Shown piece after piece: positions 38,685 to 46,807 of a stretch of DNA of 64,000 bases. The stretch is from Nocardioides sp. JQ2195 (lineage in GTDB: Bacteria > Actinomycetota > Actinomycetes > Propionibacteriales > Nocardioidaceae): contig NZ_CP050902.1 of assembly GCF_012272695.1 (NCBI RefSeq), positions 1 through 64,000 of the forward strand, written 5' to 3'. The translations under genes and the position numbers were made by a program. Within the stretch, counting starts at the first letter, position 1. Each line of letters opens with the position of its first letter. Below the pieces are notes generated by a model that worked only from the letters and a program-made list of their open reading frames with translations, did no database searches and was not told where the DNA came from.

Positions 38685-39854
38685 CTACCTGTTGCCCTTG
38701 GATCGATTGTGGGGCACACAGAGCATCTCGCAGTTGGCGATGTCCGACGCACCACCCTTACTCCAAGCGGTCACGTGGTCGGCGTCCATCTCACCGAGTT
38801 CGTAAATGCGAGATGAGTTGGCGTTGCTACCGCTGGAGCACATCGGGCAGTTCGAGGTCTCGTCCTCCTCCGCCTGCGCTGTCTGCTGCTCGTACGATGC
38901 GAGCTTCGTCCTCTCATCAAAGACCCGGACGTCGAGCAGTTTGATGTCCTGCTCCCCGGCAAGCAGGTACTCATAGATACCTCGCTTGTTCTTCACGTCG
39001 ATGTCACCCATCAAGCTCGCCACACGCGCCTCGAGCTTCGTAGGGTCGTGGTCGGAATCTTTGTACTTGGCGTGCAGCTGCCCCCACTTGACGGTCTTCA
39101 TCTGGGAGCGCTTCTTCGGGAAGGTGGTCTCGACCCAGGTGATGACGCCCTGGAAGTAAGTCCACAGATTCTTGGCGTCTGCGTCGTGCTGGTGGTCCCG
39201 CATGTACTCGTCGACCTTGCCAGAGTTGATCCACTCAATGACAGTCTCGAGGTAGTCCTGGCGGATGGGCGAGCCGGTCATGTAGTCGGAGGCGATCGCG
39301 TAGGCCGGGCAGCCGTTCTTGGAGAAGTACTTCTTAGCCGAGGACACCCACGGACCGTGGTAAACGGCATTGCGTAACTCCTGGTCGGTGAGCTCCTCAC
39401 CGGCGATGTTGATGGTCTTGAACCAGTCGAGCTTCTCCGAGTCGGTGCCCTGGCACAAATAGACCATCAGCTCGTAGTCCAGGATCTGCTCCTGTTGGTC
39501 GTTCTGCAGGTTGTGGAAGGCCAACTGGTGGCCGTCGACCTCGATGGAGAAGTCGCCCTCGACGTACTGGCAGATGGAGATGGTGCGCTGCTGGCCGTCG
39601 ATGATCTCAAACTCCACCCCGTCCTCGTCCACCTCGCCGAGCACAGCCCAGTAAATGACGTTCAAGGGGAAGTCGCGGCGCAAGGTTTCGATGACGGCAT
39701 CGCGCTGTTTGTCCTTATAGACGAACTCGCGCTGGTAGGGCGGGCGCACGTCCAGGCGGCCGCCGTATGCGCGCACGCCGAGCTCGTCGTTGTCCTCGTA
39801 GTCCTCGACCAGGTCTCGGACCCGGACATGCAAGAGCTCGATCTTCATCGTCAT
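38685..39854 (-). CDS. DUF262 protein with C-terminal HNH nuclease motif
   Basis: 389 aa. DUF262 (ParB/Srx-like, GmrSD N-domain type) signatures PPYQREFVY (38-46) and IDGQQRT (85-91). The C-terminus is an HNH zinc finger: CPMC (336-339), DADH (H360), N374, C379 and HNRSK (382-386). GmrSD-type proteins couple nucleotide-dependent DUF262 domains to HNH cleavage of modified DNA. The start overlaps the methylase stop by four bases, so the pair is translated together. Base composition is richer in A/T than the chromosome. Confidence 0.85.
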   Translation of the reverse strand: MTMKIELLHVRVRDLVEDYEDNDELGVRAYGGRLDVRPPYQREFVYKDKQRDAVIETLRRDFPLNVIYWAVLGEVDEDGVEFEIIDGQQRTISICQYVEGDFSIEVDGHQLAFHNLQNDQQEQILDYELMVYLCQGTDSEKLDWFKTINIAGEELTDQELRNAVYHGPWVSSAKKYFSKNGCPAYAIASDYMTGSPIRQDYLETVIEWINSGKVDEYMRDHQHDADAKNLWTYFQGVITWVETTFPKKRSQMKTVKWGQLHAKYKDSDHDPTKLEARVASLMGDIDVKNKRGIYEYLLAGEQDIKLLDVRVFDERTKLASYEQQTAQAEEDETSNCPMCSSGSNANSSRIYELGEMDADHVTAWSKGGASDIANCEMLCVPHNRSKGNR

Positions 39855-40948
39855 GAAGCCACTCCCTTTCGCCGGATGAAGATTCGCTTGTACGTTCGTC
39901 TGAGGGGATAGCCCACGTCGAAGAAAGTGCCCGGTCCGAACGAGTCAGCACGGATGTAAGCGCCGCCGGACCCTGTGTTCGATCGCACTGGCACACCATC
40001 GACAACCTTGCTCTTGCCCTTGTAGGTCTTCGTTGGTGGGTAGTCGGATTCGTCCGTGCCGAGGATCTCGAACTGATCTGGGTTGTACTTGCCCAAGAAG
40101 GTGACCGGGACACCCATGACGCCGTCGTAATCTACGGGGATGTTGACGGTCTTCGCGACCTCGATCGCGTCGAAGTTGTCGAATCGCGGAAACTCCTCCG
40201 GGCTGTACGTCTTGAACAGTGTGAGCTCTTCGTGTCGTTTCGCGTGGTCGAGGTTCGTGAACCATGCGGTGTTGCCAATGGTCTGGTACCGATGTCCATC
40301 GTTGCCGACCTTCTGTCCTGATTTCACGGGGAAGTCTTCGTTGACACGGAACCACATCTGCCCGGTGCCGGTGCGGGTGACGCCGAGCCAGAGTCTGTTC
40401 GCCTTGATGTGTGACCAGATCTCCTTGTAGGCGACGGCGTTCATGTTCCCGATGATCAGAAACTTCTTGTCGTGCTCGATGAGCTGGGCGACGTACTCTC
40501 GGAACAGGCTGAACGGCGGGTTGGTCACGACGACGTCGGCCTGCTTGAGCAGCGCGATGCTCTCCTCGGAGCGGAAGTCGCCGTCGCCCTCGAAGGTCTG
40601 CACCTCGATCTCGTCGCGGCCCGGGATCCGATCGCCGTCCTTGTCCCCGTCGTACTCGAGATAGACCGCCTGTTCACTGTCCTCGGTTGAGAACAGGTCC
40701 ATGTTCTGGCTCTTGTAGCAGGCGGCGATGAGCTTCTTCAGTCCGAGCTTCTCGAAGTTGTAGCTGAAGTAGTGGAAGAACTCCGACTCGCGGGGGTCGT
40801 CGCAGTTGAGGTAGACGACCTTGCCCTTGAAGTGCTTCCGGTAGTGACGAAGCTCCTTCTCGATATCGGACAGTTGGGTATAGAACTCGTCGTCCTTGGC
40901 AGCCTTGGCGTCTCCGAGGCTCCGCTGCTTGCTTGATGTGCCCGCCAT
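39851..40948 (-). CDS. Adenine-specific DNA methyltransferase, EcoRI family
   Basis: 365 aa from ATG 40948 (GGAAGGG five bases upstream; GTG 40954 also possible). EcoRI-methylase family features: AKDDEFYTQLSDIEKEL at the start, VVYLNCDDPRESEFFHYF, and the catalytic NPPF motif (VVTNPPFSLFREY; NPPF at 143-146). N6-adenine methylation is expected. No EcoRI-like endonuclease is adjacent; instead the overlapping gene is DUF262-HNH, so that protein may be the restriction partner. Codon use and base composition differ from the flanking chromosome. Confidence 0.85.
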   Translation of the reverse strand: MAGTSSKQRSLGDAKAAKDDEFYTQLSDIEKELRHYRKHFKGKVVYLNCDDPRESEFFHYFSYNFEKLGLKKLIAACYKSQNMDLFSTEDSEQAVYLEYDGDKDGDRIPGRDEIEVQTFEGDGDFRSEESIALLKQADVVVTNPPFSLFREYVAQLIEHDKKFLIIGNMNAVAYKEIWSHIKANRLWLGVTRTGTGQMWFRVNEDFPVKSGQKVGNDGHRYQTIGNTAWFTNLDHAKRHEELTLFKTYSPEEFPRFDNFDAIEVAKTVNIPVDYDGVMGVPVTFLGKYNPDQFEILGTDESDYPPTKTYKGKSKVVDGVPVRSNTGSGGAYIRADSFGPGTFFDVGYPLRRTYKRIFIRRKGVAS

Positions 40949-41063
40949 CCTCACCCTTCCTCAACGGCTCCCGCTGCAGCGCCGGGAGCGGTGTGCGTCT
41001 TCGCGGTCATCCTATCGATGGGGTGCGACATCACGTCTGACAAACACGTCCGTGAGTCGACAG

Positions 41064-41957
41064 TCAGAGCCTGCGATCGACTGGGTTTTGCGGATGCGAT
41101 AGACCCTGCCAGAAGGCGGACCCGCCATCGTGTCTCTGCACCAAACCAGGGAGTAAAGGATCGGCGGTCTTGCTGCGGACAAGCATGTCGTCGAGCGAGG
41201 CCACGACGTCGAGGATGGAGCGGGGGCCGAACTGTCCGGCCTTCTTCTTCGCCCTTACTCGGACGTTGTTCGGCGTCGGACCGGCGTCGATAACGGAGTG
41301 GTGCCAGATCCGACTGTGGTGGGCACAGCGATTGCGGAGGTAGACGAGAGCTCGCACGCGATAGGGGAATCCACCCTTGGCAACGCCGATACTGGTCGCG
41401 ACCGCATCAGCCAAAGCGCCCTGAGCGCCGCGCTCAATACACTTCGACAGGGTGCCGAAAGACCACGCCTCGACAGCGGACCAAACCGGCAGTTCGGCAA
41501 AGCTCGACGAGTTGTCGACGTCAGTCCGGTAACGAAGGATGTGACGCTCTTTGCTGCGCTTCAGGTCACGTAGGCAAACCTCGATCGTCGGATCCCTCTC
41601 CGACACGTCGGTGTAGAAGTCTTCCTCGAGGTATCGGCCGCTCGGTCCATACGTCTGGGCGATCACGTGCGCGGTGTGTGTCCGCAGCAGCAACTCCACG
41701 CAGGCCAACGGCCTGACGAGCTCCGCTCGCATGGCCTCGTCGGCCTCGTAGACCGCCCGGATCTCGTCGAACGTCGTGCCCGGACGGTAGCGGTCGTCGC
41801 CCTCGTGAGGGGCGATCTGGAAGTACCGCGTGTACCCGGAAAACCGGTAGTAGTTGTTGGCCGCGAGGAAGGCGGCGCACATGGCTTCGTCGCTAATGGA
41901 GAGTCCACGTTCGACCAGGAGAGCGACCTGCTGATCCCAGGACAGGCTCGGCTTCAC
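41064..41957 (-). CDS. Abi_2 family abortive infection protein, copy 2
   Basis: 297 aa from GTG 41957 (GGAG seven bases upstream). An ATG at 41990 in the same frame lies inside the upstream RNA stem and is rejected. Motifs: VKPSLSWDQQVALLVERGL, NNYYRFSGYTRYFQ, AELVRPLACVELLLRTHTAH and the HEPN motif RNRCAHHSRIWH. Only distantly similar to copy 1, so not a recent duplicate, yet both share the same leader architecture and even the GTGAAGCC start context. Confidence 0.83.
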   Translation of the reverse strand: MKPSLSWDQQVALLVERGLSISDEAMCAAFLAANNYYRFSGYTRYFQIAPHEGDDRYRPGTTFDEIRAVYEADEAMRAELVRPLACVELLLRTHTAHVIAQTYGPSGRYLEEDFYTDVSERDPTIEVCLRDLKRSKERHILRYRTDVDNSSSFAELPVWSAVEAWSFGTLSKCIERGAQGALADAVATSIGVAKGGFPYRVRALVYLRNRCAHHSRIWHHSVIDAGPTPNNVRVRAKKKAGQFGPRSILDVVASLDDMLVRSKTADPLLPGLVQRHDGGSAFWQGLSHPQNPVDRRL

Positions 41958-41969
41958 GGAGCGCTCCAG

Positions 41970-42030
41970 AAAGAAAGAGGCCCCTCCCATTTGAGCATCG
42001 TGGAGAGGCTTGGGAGGGGGTCGATTGGCT
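41970..42030 (-). ncRNA. Predicted structured RNA upstream of Abi_2 copy 2
   Basis: On the minus strand CCCCTCCCA (42011-42019) pairs perfectly with TGGGAGGGG (41981-41989) around a 21-nt loop (41990-42010) containing GCCTCTC and GA-GC-CA at the same positions as in the copy 1 RNA. CCTCTTTCTTTC follows. Same interpretation as the first RNA: antitoxin RNA or attenuator for the HEPN toxin. Confidence 0.6.
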
Positions 42031-42694
42031 CCAACATAGACGATGGGACCGGAACGCGCACATCGTTCGGCAGATTCGGATCAAATCACGTGGGCCGACC
42101 CCGGTAGGAACCTGAGGCAGGCTGACGCCTCTTCCCCCACCAGCCCCCCACAGCGCCCAGTAAGCCGACTCTCGTTCAGTTCCGAAATCCAAAGAAGCCA
42201 CACGCTGACCTGCGGTTTCTCGTGGCGGAGCCTAGGGGACTCGAACCCCTAACCACCTGCTTGCAAACGGACTGCGGGGACACCGCACAACGCCGATGTG
42301 AGTTTGCTACAGCATGCTGGTTGGACGGCTTGCACGCGTCGGAGACGACGCCGGCGGCGATCACGGCCAGCCAAAGCGCCTTGGCCGGAGTGCGGGTCTC
42401 GTCGTGTCGAAGAAGAGGGGTCCGAAGGATGCGGCTCCGACGATGCACGTCTATGCGGCTCGAGGCGGATGAAGTCCGCCCTCGCCCGGCATCGGGTCTC
42501 AAGCCACTCGAGATGGTCCGAAATCTGGTCTAGAATCGCGCAATCGGGCCAGAAACGCTGGCCTCACTCGAAAATAGCGGCTGGTGCCCCCCAGGGTGCA
42601 CACCCCCGGCAAATCGGGAGTCAACTGGAGGCAACAGACCTCCGATTTCACGCTCAGAACGGCGTTTTGGCCTGATCGAGCGTTGAAATCCTCT
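42031..42694. other. Gene-free right end of the element
   Basis: Besides the tRNA-Ala fragment (42227-42267) no credible gene is seen. Open frames here, including one reading through the tRNA fragment, lack ribosome-binding sites and family similarity. Confidence 0.6.
42227..42267 (-). repeat. 41-nt fragment of tRNA-Ala (TGC) 3' half
   Basis: The minus strand carries the anticodon, variable and T arms and 3' acceptor strand of tRNA-Ala; 40 of 41 bases are identical to 12518-12558. It has no 5' half, so it is not a tRNA gene. It looks like an attachment-site relic of another element that used tRNA-Ala. Confidence 0.88.
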
Positions 42695-42719
42695 GGTTCA
42701 ACTCCCCCCTCGCGCACGT
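42695..42719 (+). other. attR core (25-bp direct repeat)
   Basis: Exact repeat of 27811-27835, the 3' end of tRNA-Leu. Marks the right end of the integrated element. Confidence 0.93.
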
Positions 42720-42724
42720 TGAGC

Positions 42725-42757
42725 AGAAGGCCCCGGGTCCATGACCCGGGGCCTTCT
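42725..42757 (+). terminator. Original tRNA-Leu terminator, displaced by integration
   Basis: Perfect 14-bp stem AGAAGGCCCCGGGT / ACCCGGGGCCTTCT with a 5-nt loop, six bases after attR. It would sit directly behind tRNA-Leu in an unoccupied site. Confidence 0.85.
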
Positions 42758-42791
42758 CGCATTTCCGGGCCTCGGTTTTCCAGGCGCCGTC

Positions 42792-42881
42792 GGTCCGATG
42801 GACATGCAGTTGTGCCGTTCGCCCGGACCTGCTGACCGTGGCCCGAGGTCGTCGTACGCACAACTGCATGTCGAACGGACC
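42792..42881. repeat. Long imperfect inverted repeat, P3
   Basis: 24-bp arms at 42792-42815 and 42858-42881 pair at 22 positions; the inner 15 bp (GACATGCAGTTGTGC) are perfect. Loop of 42 nt. Sits between the displaced terminator and the SHOCT gene. Confidence 0.8.
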
Positions 42882-43037
42882 GCTGCGGCTGCCAGCTCGG
42901 GAGAAGCCGAGCTGATTCGGCGCCTGCGGCTTGCCGGGCTACGCCGGATTGCGTACGCCGGTTGCGCGGTGCAGCGGACGTCGTGCGGCCGGCATCGGAC
43001 GAGCCTTGGAGGACACCGATCCGAGGAGGCACCACCC

Positions 43038-43286
43038 ATGTTGAACGCACTCGTCCTGTCCGCCGACCGCTGGGACGGCGACGGCCCGGCCTTCTGGCCG
43101 ATCTTCCCGCTCGTCTGGTTCCTGATGATCGTCACCTTCGCCTACCTGGTGATCCGCTGGGGTCGCCGCAGTCGCGCCGAGTGCGGGATCCGCTCCGGGC
43201 AGGCCCGGCTCGCCGAGCGCTTCGCCGCCGGCGAGATCGAGGAGGAGGAGTACCGCGCCCGACTGGCCGTGTTGAACGAGAAGTGA
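43038..43286 (+). CDS. Small membrane protein with SHOCT domain
   Basis: 82 aa from ATG 43038, with GGAGG upstream. One TM helix (about 20-41, FWPIFPLVWFLMIVTFAYLVI) and a C-terminal SHOCT motif (RLAERFAAGEIEEEEYRARL). SHOCT segments mediate protein oligomerisation; function unknown. Confidence 0.82.
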   Translation: MLNALVLSADRWDGDGPAFWPIFPLVWFLMIVTFAYLVIRWGRRSRAECGIRSGQARLAERFAAGEIEEEEYRARLAVLNEK

Positions 43287-43329
43287 GTCGGGTCGGGGTC
43301 GCCCTGTCGCGGCAGCGGGTGGGCGGGGG

Positions 43330-43426
43330 ATCTCGATACGCTCGCTGGCGCTCGCCACTCGATCAACGACGGACCGCGCCGCCACTCGATCAACGACGGA
43401 CCGCGCCGCCACCCGATCAACGACGG
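43330..43426. repeat. Palindromic element plus 27-bp tandem repeats
   Basis: A variant REP (TCTCGATACGCTCGCTGGCG, 43331-43350, then the CTCGCCACTCGATCAA arm) runs into 27-bp direct repeats at 43354, 43381 and (partial) 43408 with core CCACTCGATCAACGACGG. The last unit contains the stop codon of the minus-strand gene ending at 43417. Confidence 0.85.
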
Positions 43427-43830
43427 CGGGTGCGGTCGCCGTACTTCCAGAGCCACAGCAGACCGATGACCGGCAGGACCAGCGGCACGAAGCCGTAGCC
43501 GACGCCGAAGTCGGACCACACCGTGGCATCGGGGAACAGTTCCGGGTCGAGGACGCTCAGGAAGCCGACGCCGAGCACGCCGACCAGCTCGATGGAGATG
43601 GCGCCCAGGGCGACGTGGGAGGCCCGCTCCCCGCGATACCGCAGGGCCACCGTGGCCACGACGTAGATCACCGCCGCCAGCGCCGAGAGCAGGTAGGCGA
43701 CCGGGGCCTCGTCGAACTTCGTGGCGAGCTGTACGGCGGAGCGGGCACCGGCGGCGATCGCGAACACGGCGTACACCGCGACCAGCACCTGCCGCCCGTG
43801 CGACCTGCCCCGGCTGGTCGAGGTCACCAT
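43417..43830 (-). CDS. Hypothetical four-TM membrane protein
   Basis: 137 aa. Four predicted TM helices (about 15-35, 43-63, 75-92, 108-127). The motif DFGVGYGFVPLVLPVIGLLWLWK near the C-terminus is of a kind common in actinobacterial integral membrane proteins without assigned role. Start overlaps the preceding gene by seven bases. Confidence 0.7.
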   Translation of the reverse strand: MVTSTSRGRSHGRQVLVAVYAVFAIAAGARSAVQLATKFDEAPVAYLLSALAAVIYVVATVALRYRGERASHVALGAISIELVGVLGVGFLSVLDPELFPDATVWSDFGVGYGFVPLVLPVIGLLWLWKYGDRTRRR

Positions 43831-44192
43831 GTCTGCTGCAGGCGCAGGAGCAGCACCAGCACGGTCACCGCGGCCACGGCCACGACGTACAGGCTGGGAG
43901 GCTCGACCGCCCGGCCGGACTCGTCGGGCTGCTGGTTCAGCAGCAGCACGGGCACACCGACGGCGGCGACCGCGTAGCCGACCGTGATCCAGAGCGCGTC
44001 GGGGTCATGTCCCTTGAGCAGCCCGATGACGGCACCGAGGACGACGATCCCGGTGGCGACCTGCGCGACCGTCATGCCGTGGCGGGCGATCGGCTCGAGC
44101 GACGCCATCTGGGGCGATGCGGCAGCCGCGATGGCGAGGACGGCGATGACCAGGAGCAGGGTCAGCACGACGGAGGTGAGCAGCCAGTACAC
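43824..44192 (-). CDS. Hypothetical membrane protein
   Basis: 122 aa from GTG 44192. Four hydrophobic segments (about 3-25, 40-56, 65-82, 100-118). The frame is open far upstream into the divergent gene, so the start is chosen at the first GTG that begins the first TM helix. Co-transcribed with 43417-43830. Family not recognised. Confidence 0.65.
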   Translation of the reverse strand: MYWLLTSVVLTLLLVIAVLAIAAAASPQMASLEPIARHGMTVAQVATGIVVLGAVIGLLKGHDPDALWITVGYAVAAVGVPVLLLNQQPDESGRAVEPPSLYVVAVAAVTVLVLLLRLQQTW

Positions 44193-44271
44193 GGCCTGAC
44201 TGTATCTGCCGGCCGGGAAGGCGAGTCGCGCCGACCCGGGGGCGCGCCAGGACCTGTAGTTGAATGGCCCG

Positions 44272-44931
44272 GTGTCCAGACGGTCGAAGCCCTCGCGGTT
44301 CTGGCCGCTCGTCGCGGTCGTCGTGCTGCTCTTCCTGGTGAACCTGCCGATGGGGCACTTCTGGTGGACCAACCACCGGCTGGACGCGGACGGAGAGGTG
44401 GCCACGGCGACCGTCCGCCACGCCAAGGCCCTGGGGACGCGCCACTACGTCGACTTCCAGCTGCCGGCCGAGGTGGACCCGGACCGCACCACGTACTCGG
44501 CCGAGGTCACCGAGGCGGCGTACGACCGCGCGACCCGGACGGACACGATCGAGGTCACCTACCTGCCCGGGAAGCCGGCGACGAACCGGGCCGTGGGGTA
44601 CCGGCCGCCCGGCCGGGTCGGGCTCCTCCTGACCCTGCTCGCCGACCTCGCCATCCTGGGCATGCTGTTCCTGATGTTCTGGGCCCGGCGCCACGACGTC
44701 CTCGAGATCGTCGCGACCAAGGACGTCGAGCGCTGCAAGCCCGACGACACGATCGAGGACCTTCCCGATGGTCAGGTGCTGGTCCGCGGCGACGTCCAGG
44801 AGATCGAGGACGACCACCTGCTGATGCTCAGCGGTGGCAGGAAGGTGCGGGTCGTCCTCGCCGGCTTCGACAACCCGGTCGGGCACCAGCAACCCGCCCA
44901 GGCCCAAGGGCGCCGCGTCCCGCGCCGCTGA
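44272..44931 (+). CDS. DUF3592-like membrane protein
   Basis: 219 aa from GTG 44272. Basic N-terminus, TM1 (about 12-30), an extracytoplasmic beta domain with ATVRHAKALGTRHYVDFQLP and IEVTYLPGKPATN (DUF3592-type repeat), TM2 (about 125-145), then a cytoplasmic tail. The downstream GGCCGGGGCGG-TGAGA-CCGCCGGCC hairpin (44939-44963) may be a terminator. Confidence 0.6.
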   Translation: MSRRSKPSRFWPLVAVVVLLFLVNLPMGHFWWTNHRLDADGEVATATVRHAKALGTRHYVDFQLPAEVDPDRTTYSAEVTEAAYDRATRTDTIEVTYLPGKPATNRAVGYRPPGRVGLLLTLLADLAILGMLFLMFWARRHDVLEIVATKDVERCKPDDTIEDLPDGQVLVRGDVQEIEDDHLLMLSGGRKVRVVLAGFDNPVGHQQPAQAQGRRVPRR

Positions 44932-44969
44932 GTGCCCGGCCGGGGCGGTGAGACCGCCGGCCGAGTGCG

Positions 44970-45098
44970 TCAGAGGTCGCGCCGGATCTCGTCGGGGGTC
45001 GGTGGCGTCGAGCGCATCAGGTTCATCACGGCGAGGCCGAGGCCTCCCCAGATGACGAGCATGGCCACGAGCATCATGATGATCGCTGTCGAACTCAC
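44970..45098 (-). CDS. metS: MetS-like small subunit of NSS amino-acid importer
   Basis: A 42-aa product: one TM helix (AIIMMLVAMLVIWGGLGLAV) then NLMRSTPPTPDEIRRDL. This is the MetS family found with MetP-type transporters; in Corynebacterium glutamicum MetPS imports methionine and alanine and MetS is required for activity. GTG at 45098 overlaps the transporter stop by four bases, so the two are translationally coupled. Confidence 0.85.
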   Translation of the reverse strand: MSSTAIIMMLVAMLVIWGGLGLAVMNLMRSTPPTPDEIRRDL

Positions 45099-46684
45099 AG
45101 GTTCTCCTCCTCGGGGATCGCGGGGACGGCGAGATTGGTGTCAGGACGCCACTTGACCAACGAGGCGAGGACGCCCAGCAGGATGACGGCCGCGACCACA
45201 CCCCAGCCGAAGGTGTTGACCATCCAGTCGGGATAGTCGGTGTCGGGCAGGCCGTACTTGGTGTCGAGGGTCTCGCGGAAGTCACTGATCAGGACGAAAG
45301 CCAGTGCCAGCGGGGTGAGCACGGCCACCAGGGCGGGCCACCAACCGCGGATCGGGATGGAGCCGCTGTTCTCCAGGTGACCGACGAAGTCGGGGAGGGC
45401 GCGCACGATCCACACCAGGACCACCATGCTCACCACCGCGACGAAGAGGATGCCGAACTTGTTGATGAAGTTGTCAACGATGTCGAGCACGTGCAGGGCG
45501 CTGGTGGTGGAGAAGAAGAAGACGCTGATCACGGTCGCGGGCACGAGCACGGCCAGCGTGGCGCCGATGCGCGACATCTCGAACTTGTCGCGGATCGCGG
45601 AGATGACCACCTCGAGGATGCTCACCAGCGACGTGATGCCGGCCAGGATCAAGGAGGCGAAGAACAGGATGCCGATCAGCACCCCGGCCGGCGCCTCGTT
45701 GATGATCGTCGGGAACGCCACGAACGCCAGGCCCGGCCCACCCGCGGCGACGTCCGCGACCTGGAGCCCCTGGGCCTGGGCCATGAAGCCCAGGGCCGAG
45801 AAGACGCCGATGCCGCAGAGCAGCTCGAAGCTGGAGTTGGCGAAGCCGACCACCAGGCCGGAGCCGGTCAGGTCGACCTTGCGACCGACGTACGACGAGT
45901 AGGTGATCATGATGCCGAAGCCGATGGAGAGCGAGAAGAAGATCTGCGCATAGGCGGCGGCCCAGACGCTGGTGTCGCCCAGCGCGCTCCAGTCGGGGGT
46001 GAACAGGGCCTCGAGGCCCTCGGCGGCACCGGGCAGGAACAGCGCCCGCACCACGAGGACCAGGAAGGCCAGCACCAGGATCGGGATGAAGATGACCGAG
46101 GTGGCGCCGACGCCCTTCTGCACGCCGAGGGCCATGATCACCAGCACGGCGATCCACACGATGAGGAGCGGGATCAGCAGCCCGGCCACGAAGTCGGTGG
46201 TGACACCGTTGGCGGGGTCGCTGGCCTTGAGGAAGTCGCCGCCGAAGAAGGTGCCCGGGTCGTCGCCCCAATCCTTGCCGAACGAGAAGATCGTGTAGCG
46301 CAGGGACCAGGCCAGGATCGCGGCGTAGTAGACCGCGATGACGAAGCAGATGCCGACCTGCCACCAGCCGAGCCACTCGGTCCTGCGGTGGGTGCGGGCG
46401 AAGGCGAGGGGCGCCGAGCCGCGGGTGCGGTGGCCCATCACGTAGTCGAGCAGCAGGAACGGGATGCCCGCGGTGAGCAGGGCGATGATGTAGGGGACCA
46501 TGAAGGCCCCGCCGCCGTTGTCGAAGGCTTCCTTGGGGAAGCGCCAGATGTTGCCGAGGCCCACGGCGGAGCCGATCGCGGCGAAGATGAAGACGTTGCG
46601 GGAGGAGAAGCCTCCGCGCTTCTTCTCGATGTCAGCCTGGGTGGCGCCTGACGGGGGCGGGCTGGCTGGCGACTGGGTGCTCAC
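45095..46684 (-). CDS. metP: Sodium-dependent amino-acid transporter (NSS/SNF family, MetP-like)
   Basis: 529 aa from GTG 46684 (GGAAGG upstream). About twelve TM helices. Sodium and substrate site motifs of the NSS family are visible: FAAIGSAVGLGNIWRFP (TM1), GGAFMVPY, and ITYSSYVGRKVDL (TM6-TM7). Likely imports methionine/alanine with the coupled MetS subunit; substrate is inferred from that pairing. Confidence 0.9.
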   Translation of the reverse strand: MSTQSPASPPPSGATQADIEKKRGGFSSRNVFIFAAIGSAVGLGNIWRFPKEAFDNGGGAFMVPYIIALLTAGIPFLLLDYVMGHRTRGSAPLAFARTHRRTEWLGWWQVGICFVIAVYYAAILAWSLRYTIFSFGKDWGDDPGTFFGGDFLKASDPANGVTTDFVAGLLIPLLIVWIAVLVIMALGVQKGVGATSVIFIPILVLAFLVLVVRALFLPGAAEGLEALFTPDWSALGDTSVWAAAYAQIFFSLSIGFGIMITYSSYVGRKVDLTGSGLVVGFANSSFELLCGIGVFSALGFMAQAQGLQVADVAAGGPGLAFVAFPTIINEAPAGVLIGILFFASLILAGITSLVSILEVVISAIRDKFEMSRIGATLAVLVPATVISVFFFSTTSALHVLDIVDNFINKFGILFVAVVSMVVLVWIVRALPDFVGHLENSGSIPIRGWWPALVAVLTPLALAFVLISDFRETLDTKYGLPDTDYPDWMVNTFGWGVVAAVILLGVLASLVKWRPDTNLAVPAIPEEENL

Positions 46685-46807
46685 TGTGATCCTTCCGGAC
46701 TCGAATGGGTGGCTCGAGATCGGATCCAGTCTGGCCCGCCACTGTGATCGGCGCCACTTTGCGCCGTACCCGCGGGTTCGTGTAGGAGGGCGCCTCAACC
46801 CGCAGCC

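Larger units (their letters stand above)
27811..42719. mobile_element. Integrative (probably mobilisable) element in tRNA-Leu
   Basis: Bounded by identical 25-bp repeats, the left within tRNA-Leu(CAG). A tyrosine integrase starts 104 bp inside the left end. The interior holds excisionase-like regulators, a MobF relaxase and defence cargo, but no recognisable type IV secretion, replication or phage structural genes. That fits an integrative mobilisable element rather than a self-transmissible one. Several cargo genes are visibly richer in A/T than the flanks. Internal pseudogenes and a tRNA-Ala fragment indicate stepwise assembly. Confidence 0.9.

Noticed and set aside
41958..41990. ATG 41990 as start of Abi_2 copy 2
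   Set aside because: This ATG is at the edge of the conserved hairpin and lacks a ribosome-binding site; GTG 41957 has GGAG and the same GTGAAGCC context as copy 1.
42840..43035. Possible N-terminal extension of the SHOCT protein
   Set aside because: The frame is open but made of palindrome P3 sequence; ATG 43038 has a clear GGAGG.
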